This document shows, piece after piece, positions 52,801-61,195 of a DNA stretch of 64,000 nt. Under the pieces are notes generated by a model. That model ran no database searches, had not been told where the DNA came from, and worked only from the letters and a program-made list of their open reading frames with translations. Position numbers and translations under genes: made by a program. Each line of letters begins with the position of its first letter. Position 1 is the stretch's first letter. Origin of the DNA: Brotonthovivens ammoniilytica (GTDB taxonomy: Bacteria; Bacillota; Clostridia; Lachnospirales; Lachnospiraceae); the NCBI RefSeq assembly GCF_025566885.1, contig NZ_JAOQJQ010000005.1:1-64000 (forward strand). The letters run 5' to 3'.

Positions 52801-53645
52801 ATGGCCATAAGAGCCAGATCCATCAGACAGATAAACTTATCATCTCTGTCTTTATACATTTCCTTATGGGTCTCTACATACGCTTCATAGGTTTTTACCA
52901 GCGGTTCTTTGTAGTCCCCCTCTTTAAATTCGATATCTTTTAATTCTGTAGAAAAGGTTGTATGACGGCAGTGATCAGACCAGTAGGTATCCAGCACACG
53001 GATTTCTGTCATGGTAGGATCTCTGTGTTCTTCCCCTGCAAAATAGTTCTGAATGTGAAGAAAATCCCGGAATGTCATAGCCAGATTTAAAGATCCATAC
53101 AGCTCCTTTAATTCCGCCTCATTCATACCGGTAAATCCGTCAAATACTGCCACATCCGCCGGTTCCTCGAACTCTGTAATCAGAGTTTCCGGTTTCTCCA
53201 GACCGGTTTCTCTGGAATCCACCGGGTTAATGCAGTGATTTTTAACAGCAAGAAGCTGATCGGTACTCACTTCTCCTTCCAGTACATAGGTAAGAGCAGT
53301 ACGGATAACAGGTTCTTCCCTGCCGCTGAGCAGCTTTACACACTGTTCTGCAGAATCCGCCCGCTGATCAAACTGTCCCGGCAGATATTCTACGCTAAAA
53401 GCAGCGGCGCCTTTTAAATCAAAATCTTCTTCATATACATCATCCACCGGAGGTTCTGAAAAAACTGTCCCCAGCGCTTTTTTATAGGTTTCATCTGAAA
53501 TATTCTCAATGTCATAACGAACCAGGACACGCACTCCTGTCACACTGTCAATTCCCAGATAGCTTTTAATTTCGGAGTATAATTCTTTTGCTTTTACAGC
53601 ATAAGCCGGTTTCTTTTCTACAAATACTCTGCGTACGTTGCTCAT
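49866..53645 (-). CDS. purL: Phosphoribosylformylglycinamidine synthase (single-chain PurL)
   Basis: About 1259 residues, the long single-chain form combining PurS-like, synthetase (two AIR-synthase-like halves) and glutaminase domains. DHCRHTTFS, NHPTEIEPFGGAATCLGG, DKIGFGL-type SIGGKDSMSG, and the amidotransferase with nucleophile LGICNGFQ and SHGEGRF are present. It uses ATP and glutamine in purine synthesis (FGAR to FGAM). The ATG at 53643-53645 follows GGAGGAAGAGA; the longer frame adds 8 residues without ribosome site. Single gene here, without other pur genes. Confidence 0.95.
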   Translation of the reverse strand: MSNVRRVFVEKKPAYAVKAKELYSEIKSYLGIDSVTGVRVLVRYDIENISDETYKKALGTVFSEPPVDDVYEEDFDLKGAAAFSVEYLPGQFDQRADSAEQCVKLLSGREEPVIRTALTYVLEGEVSTDQLLAVKNHCINPVDSRETGLEKPETLITEFEEPADVAVFDGFTGMNEAELKELYGSLNLAMTFRDFLHIQNYFAGEEHRDPTMTEIRVLDTYWSDHCRHTTFSTELKDIEFKEGDYKEPLVKTYEAYVETHKEMYKDRDDKFICLMDLALMAMKKLKKEGKLNDQEESDEINACSIVVPVEVDGKTEEWLVNFKNETHNHPTEIEPFGGAATCLGGCIRDPLSGRTYVYQAMRVTGAADPTVSVKDTLEGKLPQKKIVRSAAGGYSSYGNQIGLATGYVKEVYHPNYVAKRMEIGAVMGAAPRRAVQRMTSDPGDIIILLGGRTGRDGCGGATGSSKAHTTQSIDTCGAEVQKGNPPTERKIQRLFRREEVSYLIKKCNDFGAGGVSVAIGELADGLRVQLDKVPKKYAGLDGTEIAISESQERMAVVIAPENVKEFLGYAEEENLEAVEVAVVTEDPRLVLIWRDKEIVNISRAFLDTNGAHQETGVLVDIPAKADSVLVSPEVKDVREAWLATLKDLNVCSQKGLVEMFDASIGAGSVFMPYGGKYQLTETQSMVAKLPVQTGKCDTVTMMSYGFDPYVSSWSPYHGAVYAVLESVSRIVAAGGDYKKIRFTFQEYFRRMSEDPSRWSQPFAALLGAYSAQIGFGLPSIGGKDSMSGTFNEIDVPPTLVSFAVDVAKEQDIITPELKTAGNKLMLFTIDKDEYDLPVYEKVMKLYDAVYGLIQDKKLKSVYALDAKGLIAAVSKMAFGNKLGVSIRGCLKPEEAFAPGFGNLAAEVAAKDTDTVKEALEAAGLRANVSIVGSVLAEQKFKYGDVEISMDEALGAWTQTLEKVFPTRATTDVQEIKSGLYDTKNIYVCKNKIAKPTVFIPVFPGTNCEYDSARAFEGAGADVITKVFKNMSPEDIRDSVDCFEKAIQQSQIIMFPGGFSAGDEPEGSAKFFATAFRNEKIREAVMKLLNERDGLCLGICNGFQALIKLGLVPHGEICSQTADAPTLTYNTIGRHISKMVYTKVVTNKSPWLAKAELGKVYTSPASHGEGRFVAPKEWLDRLFENGQVATQYVNENGVPTMDEEWNVNGSYMAIEGITSPDGRILGKMAHAERRGDSVAVNIYGDQDLKLFESGVAYFRD

Positions 53646-53831
53646 TCTCTTCCTCCATTTTAACTTCACTTGTCAAAATTTCTTCACAAAATCTGCTTAT
53701 AAGTCTCCTTTTGCATCCGGCAAAAACCCTTCTGCAGTCATTGATTTACTACTTCTTTTACTCAGTATAGCAAATAACATTTATTAAGAAAAATTAATAT
53801 AATTAATCCTTTTTATAAGATCAACTAATCC

Positions 53832-53866
53832 ATAAAGTTGACACTTTATAAGCTGTAGTTTATAAT
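53832..53866 (+). promoter_or_regulatory. Consensus promoter with overlapping LysR-type operator
   Basis: TTGACA (53838-53843), 17 bp, TATAAT (53861-53866) is fully consensus. ATAAAGT-TGAC-ACTTTAT (53832-53849) is a perfect inverted repeat overlapping the -35 box, suggesting autorepression of the LysR gene. Confidence 0.7.
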
Positions 53867-53898
53867 GCTATTATCTATAATTATAAAGGAGCATCTCC

Positions 53899-54789
53899 AT
53901 GGATATTAATTATGAATTGTATAAAGTCTTTTATCACGTTGCTTCTTCCCTAAGTTTTTCAGAAGCAAGCAAACAGTTATTTATATCACAGTCCGCAGTA
54001 AGCCAGTCCATTAAAACACTGGAGAAAAAACTGGAACAGACACTGTTTATTCGAAGCACCAAAAAAGTTCAGCTGACTCCCGCCGGCCAGGTGCTGCTAA
54101 AGCATATTGAACCGGCCATGAATCTTATTCAGCGCGGTGAAAACCAGCTTCTCGACAGCAAAAGCCTGGGGCTTGGACAGCTCCACATCGGCGCCAGCGA
54201 CACTATCTGCCGCTATTTTCTGGTTCCGTATTTTAAACAATTTCACAAACAGTTTCCCAATGTTCCCATCAAGGTCACCAATGCCACTTCACTGGCATGT
54301 GTAGACCTTCTGGAGCAGGGGAAGGTTGACATGATTGTCACCAATTTTCCCAATACCCGTTTAAACCATTCCTATATTCAGAAAACCGTCTGTCAGTTTC
54401 AGGATGTGTTTATTGCAAATCCCGCTTATTTTAATTTAAAACAGCAGGAACTTTCCCTGACGGAGCTGAATCAATATCCGATCCTGATGCTGGACCGCAA
54501 ATGTACTACCAGTGAGTTTTTACATAATCTGTTCCTTCAGCACCAGATGGAACTGATCCCCGAAGTTGAATTAAGCAGCAATGACCTGCTGATTGATCTG
54601 GCCCGCATCGGCCTTGGGATAGCATTTATTCCGGATTACTGTCTGCTTCGGGAATCAAAGGAACTTTTTATCTTAAAGACCAAAGAAAAAATGCCTCAAA
54701 GACAGATTGTTGCTTCTATTAATCCATCACTTCCCACAACGGCTTCCACAACAGAGTTTCTAAATCTTCTCCCGTCCATCAATGACTAA
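53899..54789 (+). CDS. LysR-family transcriptional regulator
   Basis: 296 residues. Helix-turn-helix (FSEASKQLFISQSAVSQSI), then a periplasmic-binding-like effector domain (IGASDTICRYFLVPYF and LARIGLGIAFIPDYCL). AAAGGAG precedes the ATG. It is divergent from purL across 253 bp with a consensus promoter and operator. Whether it also controls purL is not shown by the sequence. Confidence 0.93.
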   Translation: MDINYELYKVFYHVASSLSFSEASKQLFISQSAVSQSIKTLEKKLEQTLFIRSTKKVQLTPAGQVLLKHIEPAMNLIQRGENQLLDSKSLGLGQLHIGASDTICRYFLVPYFKQFHKQFPNVPIKVTNATSLACVDLLEQGKVDMIVTNFPNTRLNHSYIQKTVCQFQDVFIANPAYFNLKQQELSLTELNQYPILMLDRKCTTSEFLHNLFLQHQMELIPEVELSSNDLLIDLARIGLGIAFIPDYCLLRESKELFILKTKEKMPQRQIVASINPSLPTTASTTEFLNLLPSIND

Positions 54790-54791
54790 AT

Positions 54792-54819
54792 AACAAAGCG
54801 GATTTTTCCGCTTTGTTTT
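54792..54819. terminator. Bidirectional terminator between LysR and helicase genes
   Basis: AACAAAGCGGA (54792-54802) and TCCGCTTTGTT (54807-54817) pair perfectly with TT after it on the plus strand and AAAAC tract giving U's on the minus strand. Confidence 0.75.
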
Positions 54820-54854
54820 AAATTACCCCTGCAGATAAAAATTCCAAAGGGACT

Positions 54855-57209
54855 CTATCTCTCTTCGCTCCAGAATTCCCTGATTTTTTCATCCAGAGAT
54901 CTCAGCGTACATACTTCATGCTGCTCCCACTCAAGGGGAAACAGCTCCTGGTAATCCCTTCTGAGAAATCTTTCATCCAGCAATTCGATGATTCCCCGAT
55001 CCTCCGCCGTACGAATCACCCGGCCTGCAGCCTGCAGTACTTTATTCATCCCGGGATACTGATAAGCATAAGAAAATCCCTGACCGTTTTTCTCCTGGTA
55101 ATAATTTTTCAGAATCTCACGTTCCGTACAAATCTGCGGCAGTCCTGTGCCTGCAATCAAAACGCCGATAAGCTGTTCTTTTTTTAAATCAATTCCTTCA
55201 GAAAAAATTCCGCCCAGCACCCCAAATGCCACAAAAGATGTTTCCCTGCATTCTGTAAATGCTTCAATAAATTCTTCTCTTTGGCGTTCCGACATATTAT
55301 TTTCCTGGATCATACTATCCATACGCCCTGCATTTACTGACAGAAAACTTTCATAAACCGTCTCCATCATTTTATAGGAGGGAAAAAATACAAGATAATT
55401 TCCTTTTCTTCCAGAGGCCGTCTTAAAAATATAATCGGCAAATTTTCTGTATTCCTGCTCATTTCTCCTTGTATACAGACTGCTGACATCTTTTCCGATA
55501 AGAAGCAGACGCTGGTCACTGGTAAAAGCGGTCTCGGCATATACTGCATAATTGTCATCTCTTACACTCAGCAGCTGCTTATAGTACCGGACAGGCAGAA
55601 GGGTAGCTGAAAAAAAGACAGTTGCAAGCCCTCTGTTTAAGCACTCCTGCAGATTCCCTGCCGGATTTACGCAATACAGCCGCAGCAAAAAACGGTTCTC
55701 CTGATCAAACTTCGTATAAATAACATAGTTATCATCCACCAGCTCATAGATATTCAGAAAATGCCTGAGGTTCAGATAAAAATCAGACACTTCCTTCCGC
55801 TCCGGGAACTCTCCTCTGGACTGCAGAAACTTATCATATTCCGAGCCAAGGCGCATCAGGGAAAAAATAAATGCCCCCACGCTGTCATAGAGACAGTAGT
55901 CTTCGCACTCCCGTTTCCATTCCAGCATCTGCCGGTTGCATTTTTCCAGCTGCCCTACAAGCTTCGGGCTGTATTGCTTCAGCAATTTCTTCTGTTCCAG
56001 AAACTCTTCCTTCACCAGATGGGCACTGTACATTTCTCTTCCCCGTTCCACCAGATTGTGGGCTTCATCCACAAGAAAGAAGTAATCTCCTTTATTTCCT
56101 TCTGCAAAAAAACGTTTCAGATACACATTGGGATCAAAAACATAATTATAATCACAGATAATGACATCCGACCAGAGAGAAACATCCAGGCTCATTTCAA
56201 AAGGACAGACCTGATAGCTTTCCGCCTGCAGCAGCAGCTCTTCTCTGGAAAAATCACCGGATTTCGAAATCAGATCAAATACCGCATCATTGACCCTGTC
56301 ATAATGCCCTCTGGCATAGGGACAGTTCACAGGGTTACAGTCCATTTCATCACAGACACACATCTTTTCTTTTGCCGTCAGTTCCAGAACTTTTCCCTGA
56401 TAACCATGTTCCTTCAGCAACCGAAAGGTATCACGGGCCACTGTTCTTGTAATAGTTTTAGCTGTCAGATAAAAGATCTTGTCTCCCAGTCCCTCCCCCA
56501 CTGCTTTTACAGCAGGGAATACCGTTGAAATCGTTTTTCCCACACCGGTTGGCGCCTGAAGAAACAATATTTTCTTCCGCAGCATTGTGCGGTAAACATC
56601 TGTTACCAGTTTTTTCTGTCCTTCTCTGTAAGGAAATGGAAATGTAAGCTTTCTGGCTGCAGCCGTTCTTACCAGCCGCCACTCATACTGCAGATCAGCC
56701 CATTTCTGATACCGGCCCAGCAGATCTTCAAACCAGTCAGCCAGTTCATCAAATACATACTCTTCTGTAAACCGTTTCAATTCCTCGGTATCCAGATTAC
56801 AGTAAGTCATCTGCACCCCGACTTTTTTTAATCCCTGCTGCCTGCCATAAATAAAGGCATAGCATTTGGCCTGAGCCAGGTGAACGGATACCGGATGTTC
56901 GAAAGATGCAAGTTCACGGTAAACACCTTTGATCTCATCAATCACCATAAGCCCGTCATCCGGAAAAATGCCATCTGCCCGCCCTTCCACAGACAGGAAA
57001 TACCGGGGAGTTTCCAGTACATATTTCAAAGAAACTTCCGCCATATAATCTGAGCCCATCCGTCGCTGAATTTTCCGATGCATACGGCTCCCTTCCTGCA
57101 TGGCTTCCCGCTCTGCTGATTTCCCTTTCCGATTGTCAATATCTCCGCCTCTTAAAATAAATTCCACCAGATTTCTTACAGAAATCCGAAGGGTCTGTTT
57201 TTCTTCCAT
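54855..57209 (-). CDS. DinG/XPD-like DNA helicase with N-terminal PD-(D/E)XK-like domain
   Basis: 784 residues. Residues 1-170 contain GRADGIFPDDGL, IDEIKG and AQAKCYAF, an apparent D...ExK plus Q-x-x-x-Y core of a RecB/Cas4-like nuclease. The rest is a superfamily 2 helicase with APTGVGKT (Walker A), four cysteines for a 4Fe-4S cluster (CVCDEMDCNPVNC then CP), DEAHNL (DEAH box) and QAAGRVIRT. Such XPD/DinG-type helicases unwind 5'-3' and act in repair. The two domain types are usually separate proteins. It begins 8 nt after the ROK stop codon, with coupling likely. Confidence 0.88.
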   Translation of the reverse strand: MEEKQTLRISVRNLVEFILRGGDIDNRKGKSAEREAMQEGSRMHRKIQRRMGSDYMAEVSLKYVLETPRYFLSVEGRADGIFPDDGLMVIDEIKGVYRELASFEHPVSVHLAQAKCYAFIYGRQQGLKKVGVQMTYCNLDTEELKRFTEEYVFDELADWFEDLLGRYQKWADLQYEWRLVRTAAARKLTFPFPYREGQKKLVTDVYRTMLRKKILFLQAPTGVGKTISTVFPAVKAVGEGLGDKIFYLTAKTITRTVARDTFRLLKEHGYQGKVLELTAKEKMCVCDEMDCNPVNCPYARGHYDRVNDAVFDLISKSGDFSREELLLQAESYQVCPFEMSLDVSLWSDVIICDYNYVFDPNVYLKRFFAEGNKGDYFFLVDEAHNLVERGREMYSAHLVKEEFLEQKKLLKQYSPKLVGQLEKCNRQMLEWKRECEDYCLYDSVGAFIFSLMRLGSEYDKFLQSRGEFPERKEVSDFYLNLRHFLNIYELVDDNYVIYTKFDQENRFLLRLYCVNPAGNLQECLNRGLATVFFSATLLPVRYYKQLLSVRDDNYAVYAETAFTSDQRLLLIGKDVSSLYTRRNEQEYRKFADYIFKTASGRKGNYLVFFPSYKMMETVYESFLSVNAGRMDSMIQENNMSERQREEFIEAFTECRETSFVAFGVLGGIFSEGIDLKKEQLIGVLIAGTGLPQICTEREILKNYYQEKNGQGFSYAYQYPGMNKVLQAAGRVIRTAEDRGIIELLDERFLRRDYQELFPLEWEQHEVCTLRSLDEKIREFWSEER

Positions 57210-57217
57210 ATTTTATC

Positions 57218-58162
57218 TTATACCTGCAATATCATTTTCACGCTCCCGTAAATCCCGGCGTCATTTCCCAGTTTTGCAAGGGCAAAGGGAGTTTTGGCCG
57301 CAGCATGGAACGCATATTTTTCATAATATTTCTGAATCACATCAGTTACAATGGTTCCTGCTTTTGACACCCCGCCTCCGATAACAAATACTTCCGGGTT
57401 TGTTACCGAACCAATAAAGGAAAGCGCCGTGCCAAGCATCTCTCCCAGCTCCTCTACCAGTTCCAGTGCCACCTCATCCTTTTGTCTGGCAGCATCAAAA
57501 ATGGCCTTGGCTGTAAGTGTTTCTGCATCTCTAAGCACTGATTCTCTCTGATCAGCCTCCAGTTTCAGCCGGCCCATCCGGGCAATGCCTCTGGCAGAAG
57601 CATACTGCTCTAAACATCCTCGCTTTCCGCAGCCACAGATTTCTGTTTCATCCTTTTTCATCTGGAAATGTCCGATTTCTCCACCTGCACCGTCAGCGCC
57701 GGCTACAATCTTTCCATTTACAATAATGCCGCCGCCCACGCCGGTTCCAAGAGTCACCATTACCACATTCTGATAGCCTTCGCCGCCGCCCTTCCACATT
57801 TCTCCAAGGGCAGCTACATTGGCATCATTTCCCGCCTGGGCCCGGATACCTCCCATCAGCTCAGACATAGCGTCTTCCACGTTAAAAACGCCCCAGCCAA
57901 GATTTACACAGCGAAGAACGGTACCATGCTCATCTACCGGTCCCGGTACGCCCATGCCGATTCCTTCCACACCTTCAAGTTCAATCCCTTTTTCTTTTAA
58001 TTTATTCTTGGCTGACACGGCAATATCACTCAGAATAAAAGAGCCGTCCTGCTGTGTTCTTGTCTTAATCTCCCATTTCTCCAGCAGCTTCCCCTCTGTA
58101 GTAAACAGCCCCATTTTTATTGTAGTACCGCCGATATCCACTCCCAATGCATATTTTTTCAT
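57218..58162 (-). CDS. ROK-family glucokinase
   Basis: 314 residues with GVDIGGTTIKMGLF at the start, GVGGGIIVNG, the zinc-binding cysteine motif CGCGKRGCLEQYAS and a late IGGGVSKAG. It phosphorylates glucose, or a related sugar, with ATP. AGGAGG stands before the ATG. It is 130 bp downstream of the DeoR-type gene on the same strand, separated by a hairpin at 58228-58263, and is followed by the helicase gene. Confidence 0.9.
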   Translation of the reverse strand: MKKYALGVDIGGTTIKMGLFTTEGKLLEKWEIKTRTQQDGSFILSDIAVSAKNKLKEKGIELEGVEGIGMGVPGPVDEHGTVLRCVNLGWGVFNVEDAMSELMGGIRAQAGNDANVAALGEMWKGGGEGYQNVVMVTLGTGVGGGIIVNGKIVAGADGAGGEIGHFQMKKDETEICGCGKRGCLEQYASARGIARMGRLKLEADQRESVLRDAETLTAKAIFDAARQKDEVALELVEELGEMLGTALSFIGSVTNPEVFVIGGGVSKAGTIVTDVIQKYYEKYAFHAAAKTPFALAKLGNDAGIYGSVKMILQV

Positions 58163-58227
58163 TCTTACTTCCTCCTGAAACAGTTTGTCTTTTCTTATTT
58201 TACAACGCCGGCCCTTAAGTTGACAAT

Positions 58228-58263
58228 AGCCCGGATCAGAGGTTTTCTTCCTTAATCCGGGCT
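58228..58263 (-). terminator. Hairpin between the fructose operon and the ROK gene
   Basis: AGCCCGGAT (58228-58236) pairs with ATCCGGGCT (58255-58263). No U-run follows on the minus strand, so it may be a weak terminator or a read-through control element. Confidence 0.45.
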
Positions 58264-58292
58264 GTCTGCTGTATTATGTCACTTTTTATTTT

Positions 58293-59039
58293 TTAAGGTA
58301 CCACAATCACATTTTTGCAGCGTTTATAGGTCTCATCAAAAAGCCGGTCCGTCAATATCTGGGATTTCGAAAAATCTCCAAATGAAATGGGATAAATCTG
58401 ATGAAACTTTGTACTGTCACACAAAACATACGGACTCTGGGTCCGTTTCATAGCGCATTCCTTTATCATCGCCTCATTAATATCCGGTGTTGTAAAACCA
58501 GTGGTCTGACTGACTCCATTTGCTCCCCAGAATCCTTTAGTAAAATTATATTTTAACAGATTGGCAAATGCTTCATTCCCCACGATTGCCTCAGTGGCAG
58601 CTTTTACTTCACCGCCGATTAAAGTTACCCGGAATCCATTTTCTGCCAGCTTTAATGCATGAGATACTGCATTTGTTACAAATGATGCAGACTTTTCTGT
58701 CAAAAACGGAATCATATAACCGGTTGTTGTACCTGCATCCAGATATACAAAATCATTGGGCTGAATCATAGCCGCCGCATATTGCGCAATCCGCATTTTT
58801 TCACTGCGGTTCTGCTCCTCTTTTAGAGCTACTGTTTCTTCTTTTGTATGAATTCTGGATTCTACCTGCACGGCCCCGCCAAACACTTTCATCAGCACGC
58901 CTTTGTCGTGCAGCACATTTAAATCCCGGCGGATTGTGGATTCAGAAGTGTGAAACAATTCTTTTAATTCCTGTACTGTTACACTTCCCTTTTTATCAAG
59001 CAGATTTATGATTTCTTCATGCCTTTTTTCTGTGAGCAT
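58293..59039 (-). CDS. DeoR-family regulator of the fructose PTS operon
   Basis: 248 residues. N-terminal winged helix (VTVQELKELFHTSESTIRRD) and C-terminal DeoR effector domain (DAGTTTGYMIPFL, GGEVKAATEAIVG). Fructose-1-phosphate is the usual signal of fructose-operon members. Here it is the last gene of the fruK-fruA-ptsH-ptsI order instead of the first, beginning 18 bp after the ptsI stop. AGGAAAGAG precedes the ATG. Confidence 0.9.
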   Translation of the reverse strand: MLTEKRHEEIINLLDKKGSVTVQELKELFHTSESTIRRDLNVLHDKGVLMKVFGGAVQVESRIHTKEETVALKEEQNRSEKMRIAQYAAAMIQPNDFVYLDAGTTTGYMIPFLTEKSASFVTNAVSHALKLAENGFRVTLIGGEVKAATEAIVGNEAFANLLKYNFTKGFWGANGVSQTTGFTTPDINEAMIKECAMKRTQSPYVLCDSTKFHQIYPISFGDFSKSQILTDRLFDETYKRCKNVIVVP

Positions 59040-59057
59040 AGTCTCTTTCCTCGTCTA

Positions 59058-60716
59058 TCAAAGCCATTTTTTCAGCTGTTCTTCCCGTATCTTTCCTGTA
59101 TCCGTCTCACGTATTGCTTTTCTTACCGGAAGGATATTTCCCGGAGAAACGGAAAGCTCATCAACGCCCATTGCTGCAAACAGCTGGGTAAGCGCAAGAT
59201 CCCCTCCAAGCTCACCGCAGATTCCGCACCAGATTCCTGCCCGGTGGGCATTTTGTACTGTCTGATAAATCAGCCGCAGAACAGCCCTGTGGTGGGCATC
59301 GAAAAATTCATCCAGCTCCTGATTCTGGCGGTCAATTGCCAGCATATATTGAGTCAGGTCATTGGTTCCGATGCTGAAAAAGTCCACTTCCTCTGCCAGA
59401 AGATCACTGATCACAGCCGCAGCAGGAGTTTCAATCATAATTCCCTGCTCCATATCTCCAAACTCCAGCCCTTCCTGTTTTAACTCTTCTTTTACTTCCT
59501 CCACAATCTGCTTGATTTTTTTTACTTCTTTTACAGATGTTATCATTGGATACATAACTGCCAGTTTCCCATACACACTTGCACGCAGCAGGGCCCTTAA
59601 CTGAGTTTTAAATACTTCCGTCCTTGTCAGGCAGATTCGGATAGCCCGGTATCCCATAGCCGGATTTTCTTCTTTTTTCAGTTGAAAATAGTCTGCCTGC
59701 TTATCTGCTCCGATATCCAGTGTCCGGATAATAACCCGTTTTCCTGCCATGGTCTCCGCAACGGTTTTATATACTCTAAACTGTTCCTCCTCTGTGGGAT
59801 AGGTATCTTTTTCCAGATATAAAAATTCGCTTCGAAACAATCCGATGCCTTCCGCTCCATTTTGAAGCACCGCCGCTAAATCTTTGCTGTCTCCAATATT
59901 GGCATATGTCAATATCTTTTTGCCATCCAGGGTAATCCCTTTTTCGTTTTTCAGAGTCAAAAGAAGCTCTCTTTTTTCCTGTTCTTCTGCCAGCTTCTGC
60001 TTCATATCCCTTAAAGTCTTTTCATCCGGCTCTACATAAATGCAGCCTGTATTGCCGTCAACCACTGCCATTTTTCCATCAATCTGCTCATCCAGAGGCA
60101 GGTCGGTGCCAATTAGAGCCGGAATCCCCATAGTTCTTGCAAGAATTGCCGTATGAGAATTTACGGAACCATGAACGGTTACAAAAGAACGGACATTTTT
60201 TTTATCCAGCTGTACAGTCTCGCTGGGAGCCAGATCATCGGCCACAATAATTGCCGGTTCATCTGTCAAAGTCTGCTGGCCGGACCTTCCGTCCAGGATG
60301 GAAATCAGGCGTTCCGAAATATCTTTTATATCAGCCGCCCGCTCTTTCATATATTCATCATCCATAGCAGAAAACATTGCAGAGAAATTATCTCCGGCAG
60401 CTGCCACTGCATATTCTGCATTTACTTTCTGTGTGCGAATCATATTTTCTACAGATTCCAGAAAATCATCATCTTCCAGCATCATCTGGTGAACTTCGAA
60501 AATAGCAGCGCTGGATTCTCCTACTTCTTTTAAAGCTTTTTCATAAAGCTGTCCCAGCTGTTTTTTGGCCTCCTCAATAGCCCCATGGAAACGTCTTATT
60601 TCTTCCTCTGTATTTTCTGTTTTACTGCGTTTTACCTGATGCTCATTTTTTTTATAAACCCGAATTTTCCCAATGGCGATTCCGCCAAATACACTTTTTC
60701 CGTTATAAACGTTCAT
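59058..60716 (-). CDS. ptsI: PTS enzyme I (phosphoenolpyruvate-protein phosphotransferase)
   Basis: About 552 residues from the ATG 60714-60716 (AAGGAG upstream; a longer frame has no ribosome site). GSVNSHTAILARTMGIPAL carries the phosphorylated His; C-terminal PEP-binding domain with ICGELGG (active-site Cys). It takes phosphate from PEP and hands it to HPr. A long hairpin separates it from ptsH, within the fructose operon. Confidence 0.95.
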   Translation of the reverse strand: MNVYNGKSVFGGIAIGKIRVYKKNEHQVKRSKTENTEEEIRRFHGAIEEAKKQLGQLYEKALKEVGESSAAIFEVHQMMLEDDDFLESVENMIRTQKVNAEYAVAAAGDNFSAMFSAMDDEYMKERAADIKDISERLISILDGRSGQQTLTDEPAIIVADDLAPSETVQLDKKNVRSFVTVHGSVNSHTAILARTMGIPALIGTDLPLDEQIDGKMAVVDGNTGCIYVEPDEKTLRDMKQKLAEEQEKRELLLTLKNEKGITLDGKKILTYANIGDSKDLAAVLQNGAEGIGLFRSEFLYLEKDTYPTEEEQFRVYKTVAETMAGKRVIIRTLDIGADKQADYFQLKKEENPAMGYRAIRICLTRTEVFKTQLRALLRASVYGKLAVMYPMITSVKEVKKIKQIVEEVKEELKQEGLEFGDMEQGIMIETPAAAVISDLLAEEVDFFSIGTNDLTQYMLAIDRQNQELDEFFDAHHRAVLRLIYQTVQNAHRAGIWCGICGELGGDLALTQLFAAMGVDELSVSPGNILPVRKAIRETDTGKIREEQLKKWL

Positions 60717-60737
60717 TCTTTTCTCCTTCCCGCAGGC

Positions 60738-60791
60738 AAAAGGGGCCATGCACACTGGCATATCCCGATATTTTTGTGCACGGCCCCTTTT
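60738..60791 (-). other. Long hairpin between ptsH and ptsI
   Basis: AAAAGGGGCCATGCACA (60738-60754) pairs with TGTGCACGGCCCCTTTT (60775-60791) with a single mismatch (17-bp arms, 20-base loop). It ends 22 bp before the ptsI start and after the ptsH stop at 60815, with a short U-run GGCCCCTTTTGCC on the minus strand. It probably lowers ptsI expression relative to ptsH, through partial termination, or protects the ptsH mRNA 3' end. Confidence 0.75.
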
Positions 60792-60814
60792 TCACTGCCT
60801 TACAACAGTGAGCA

Positions 60815-61072
60815 TTATAAATTTTCTTTCAGGAAATTTTGAAGCGCCGCAGCAGCACTCTCTTCATCTTCACCTTCAGCCTGAACCAGTATTTCTTCAC
60901 CCTTTTTTACCCCAAGGCCCATAAGTCCCAGAATATTCTTTGCGTTTACTTTCTTCTCTCCTTTAGTCACGCTTATGGAAGATGCAAATCCTTTGGCCGC
61001 TTTTACAAACTCACCTGCCGGACGTGCATGAATCCCCTGGCTATCTGTGATCACATACTTAAATTCTCTCAT
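60815..61072 (-). CDS. ptsH: HPr-like phosphocarrier without regulatory serine
   Basis: 85 residues, ordinary HPr length. The phosphorylated His is in GIHARP. The regulatory Ser (KSIMG in Bacillus subtilis) is replaced by Asn (AKNILGLMGLGVKKG), so HprK/P cannot modify it at that site. It transfers phosphate between EI and the fructose EIIA. GGAGTC precedes the ATG. In operon between fruA (123 bp gap) and ptsI. Such Ser-less HPr versions are thought common in Lachnospiraceae, so a second HPr elsewhere may carry the regulatory role. Confidence 0.93.
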   Translation of the reverse strand: MREFKYVITDSQGIHARPAGEFVKAAKGFASSISVTKGEKKVNAKNILGLMGLGVKKGEEILVQAEGEDEESAAAALQNFLKENL

Positions 61073-61195
61073 TTTTGACTCCTCCTTTATAAGCTTTACA
61101 TATTTTCTTATTCTTTATTATTATCTCATATTTCAAATCATTTTCATTCAGAATGCTTTTTATCAGCAATTTTTCATTGGTCTGACCTGTATGTT

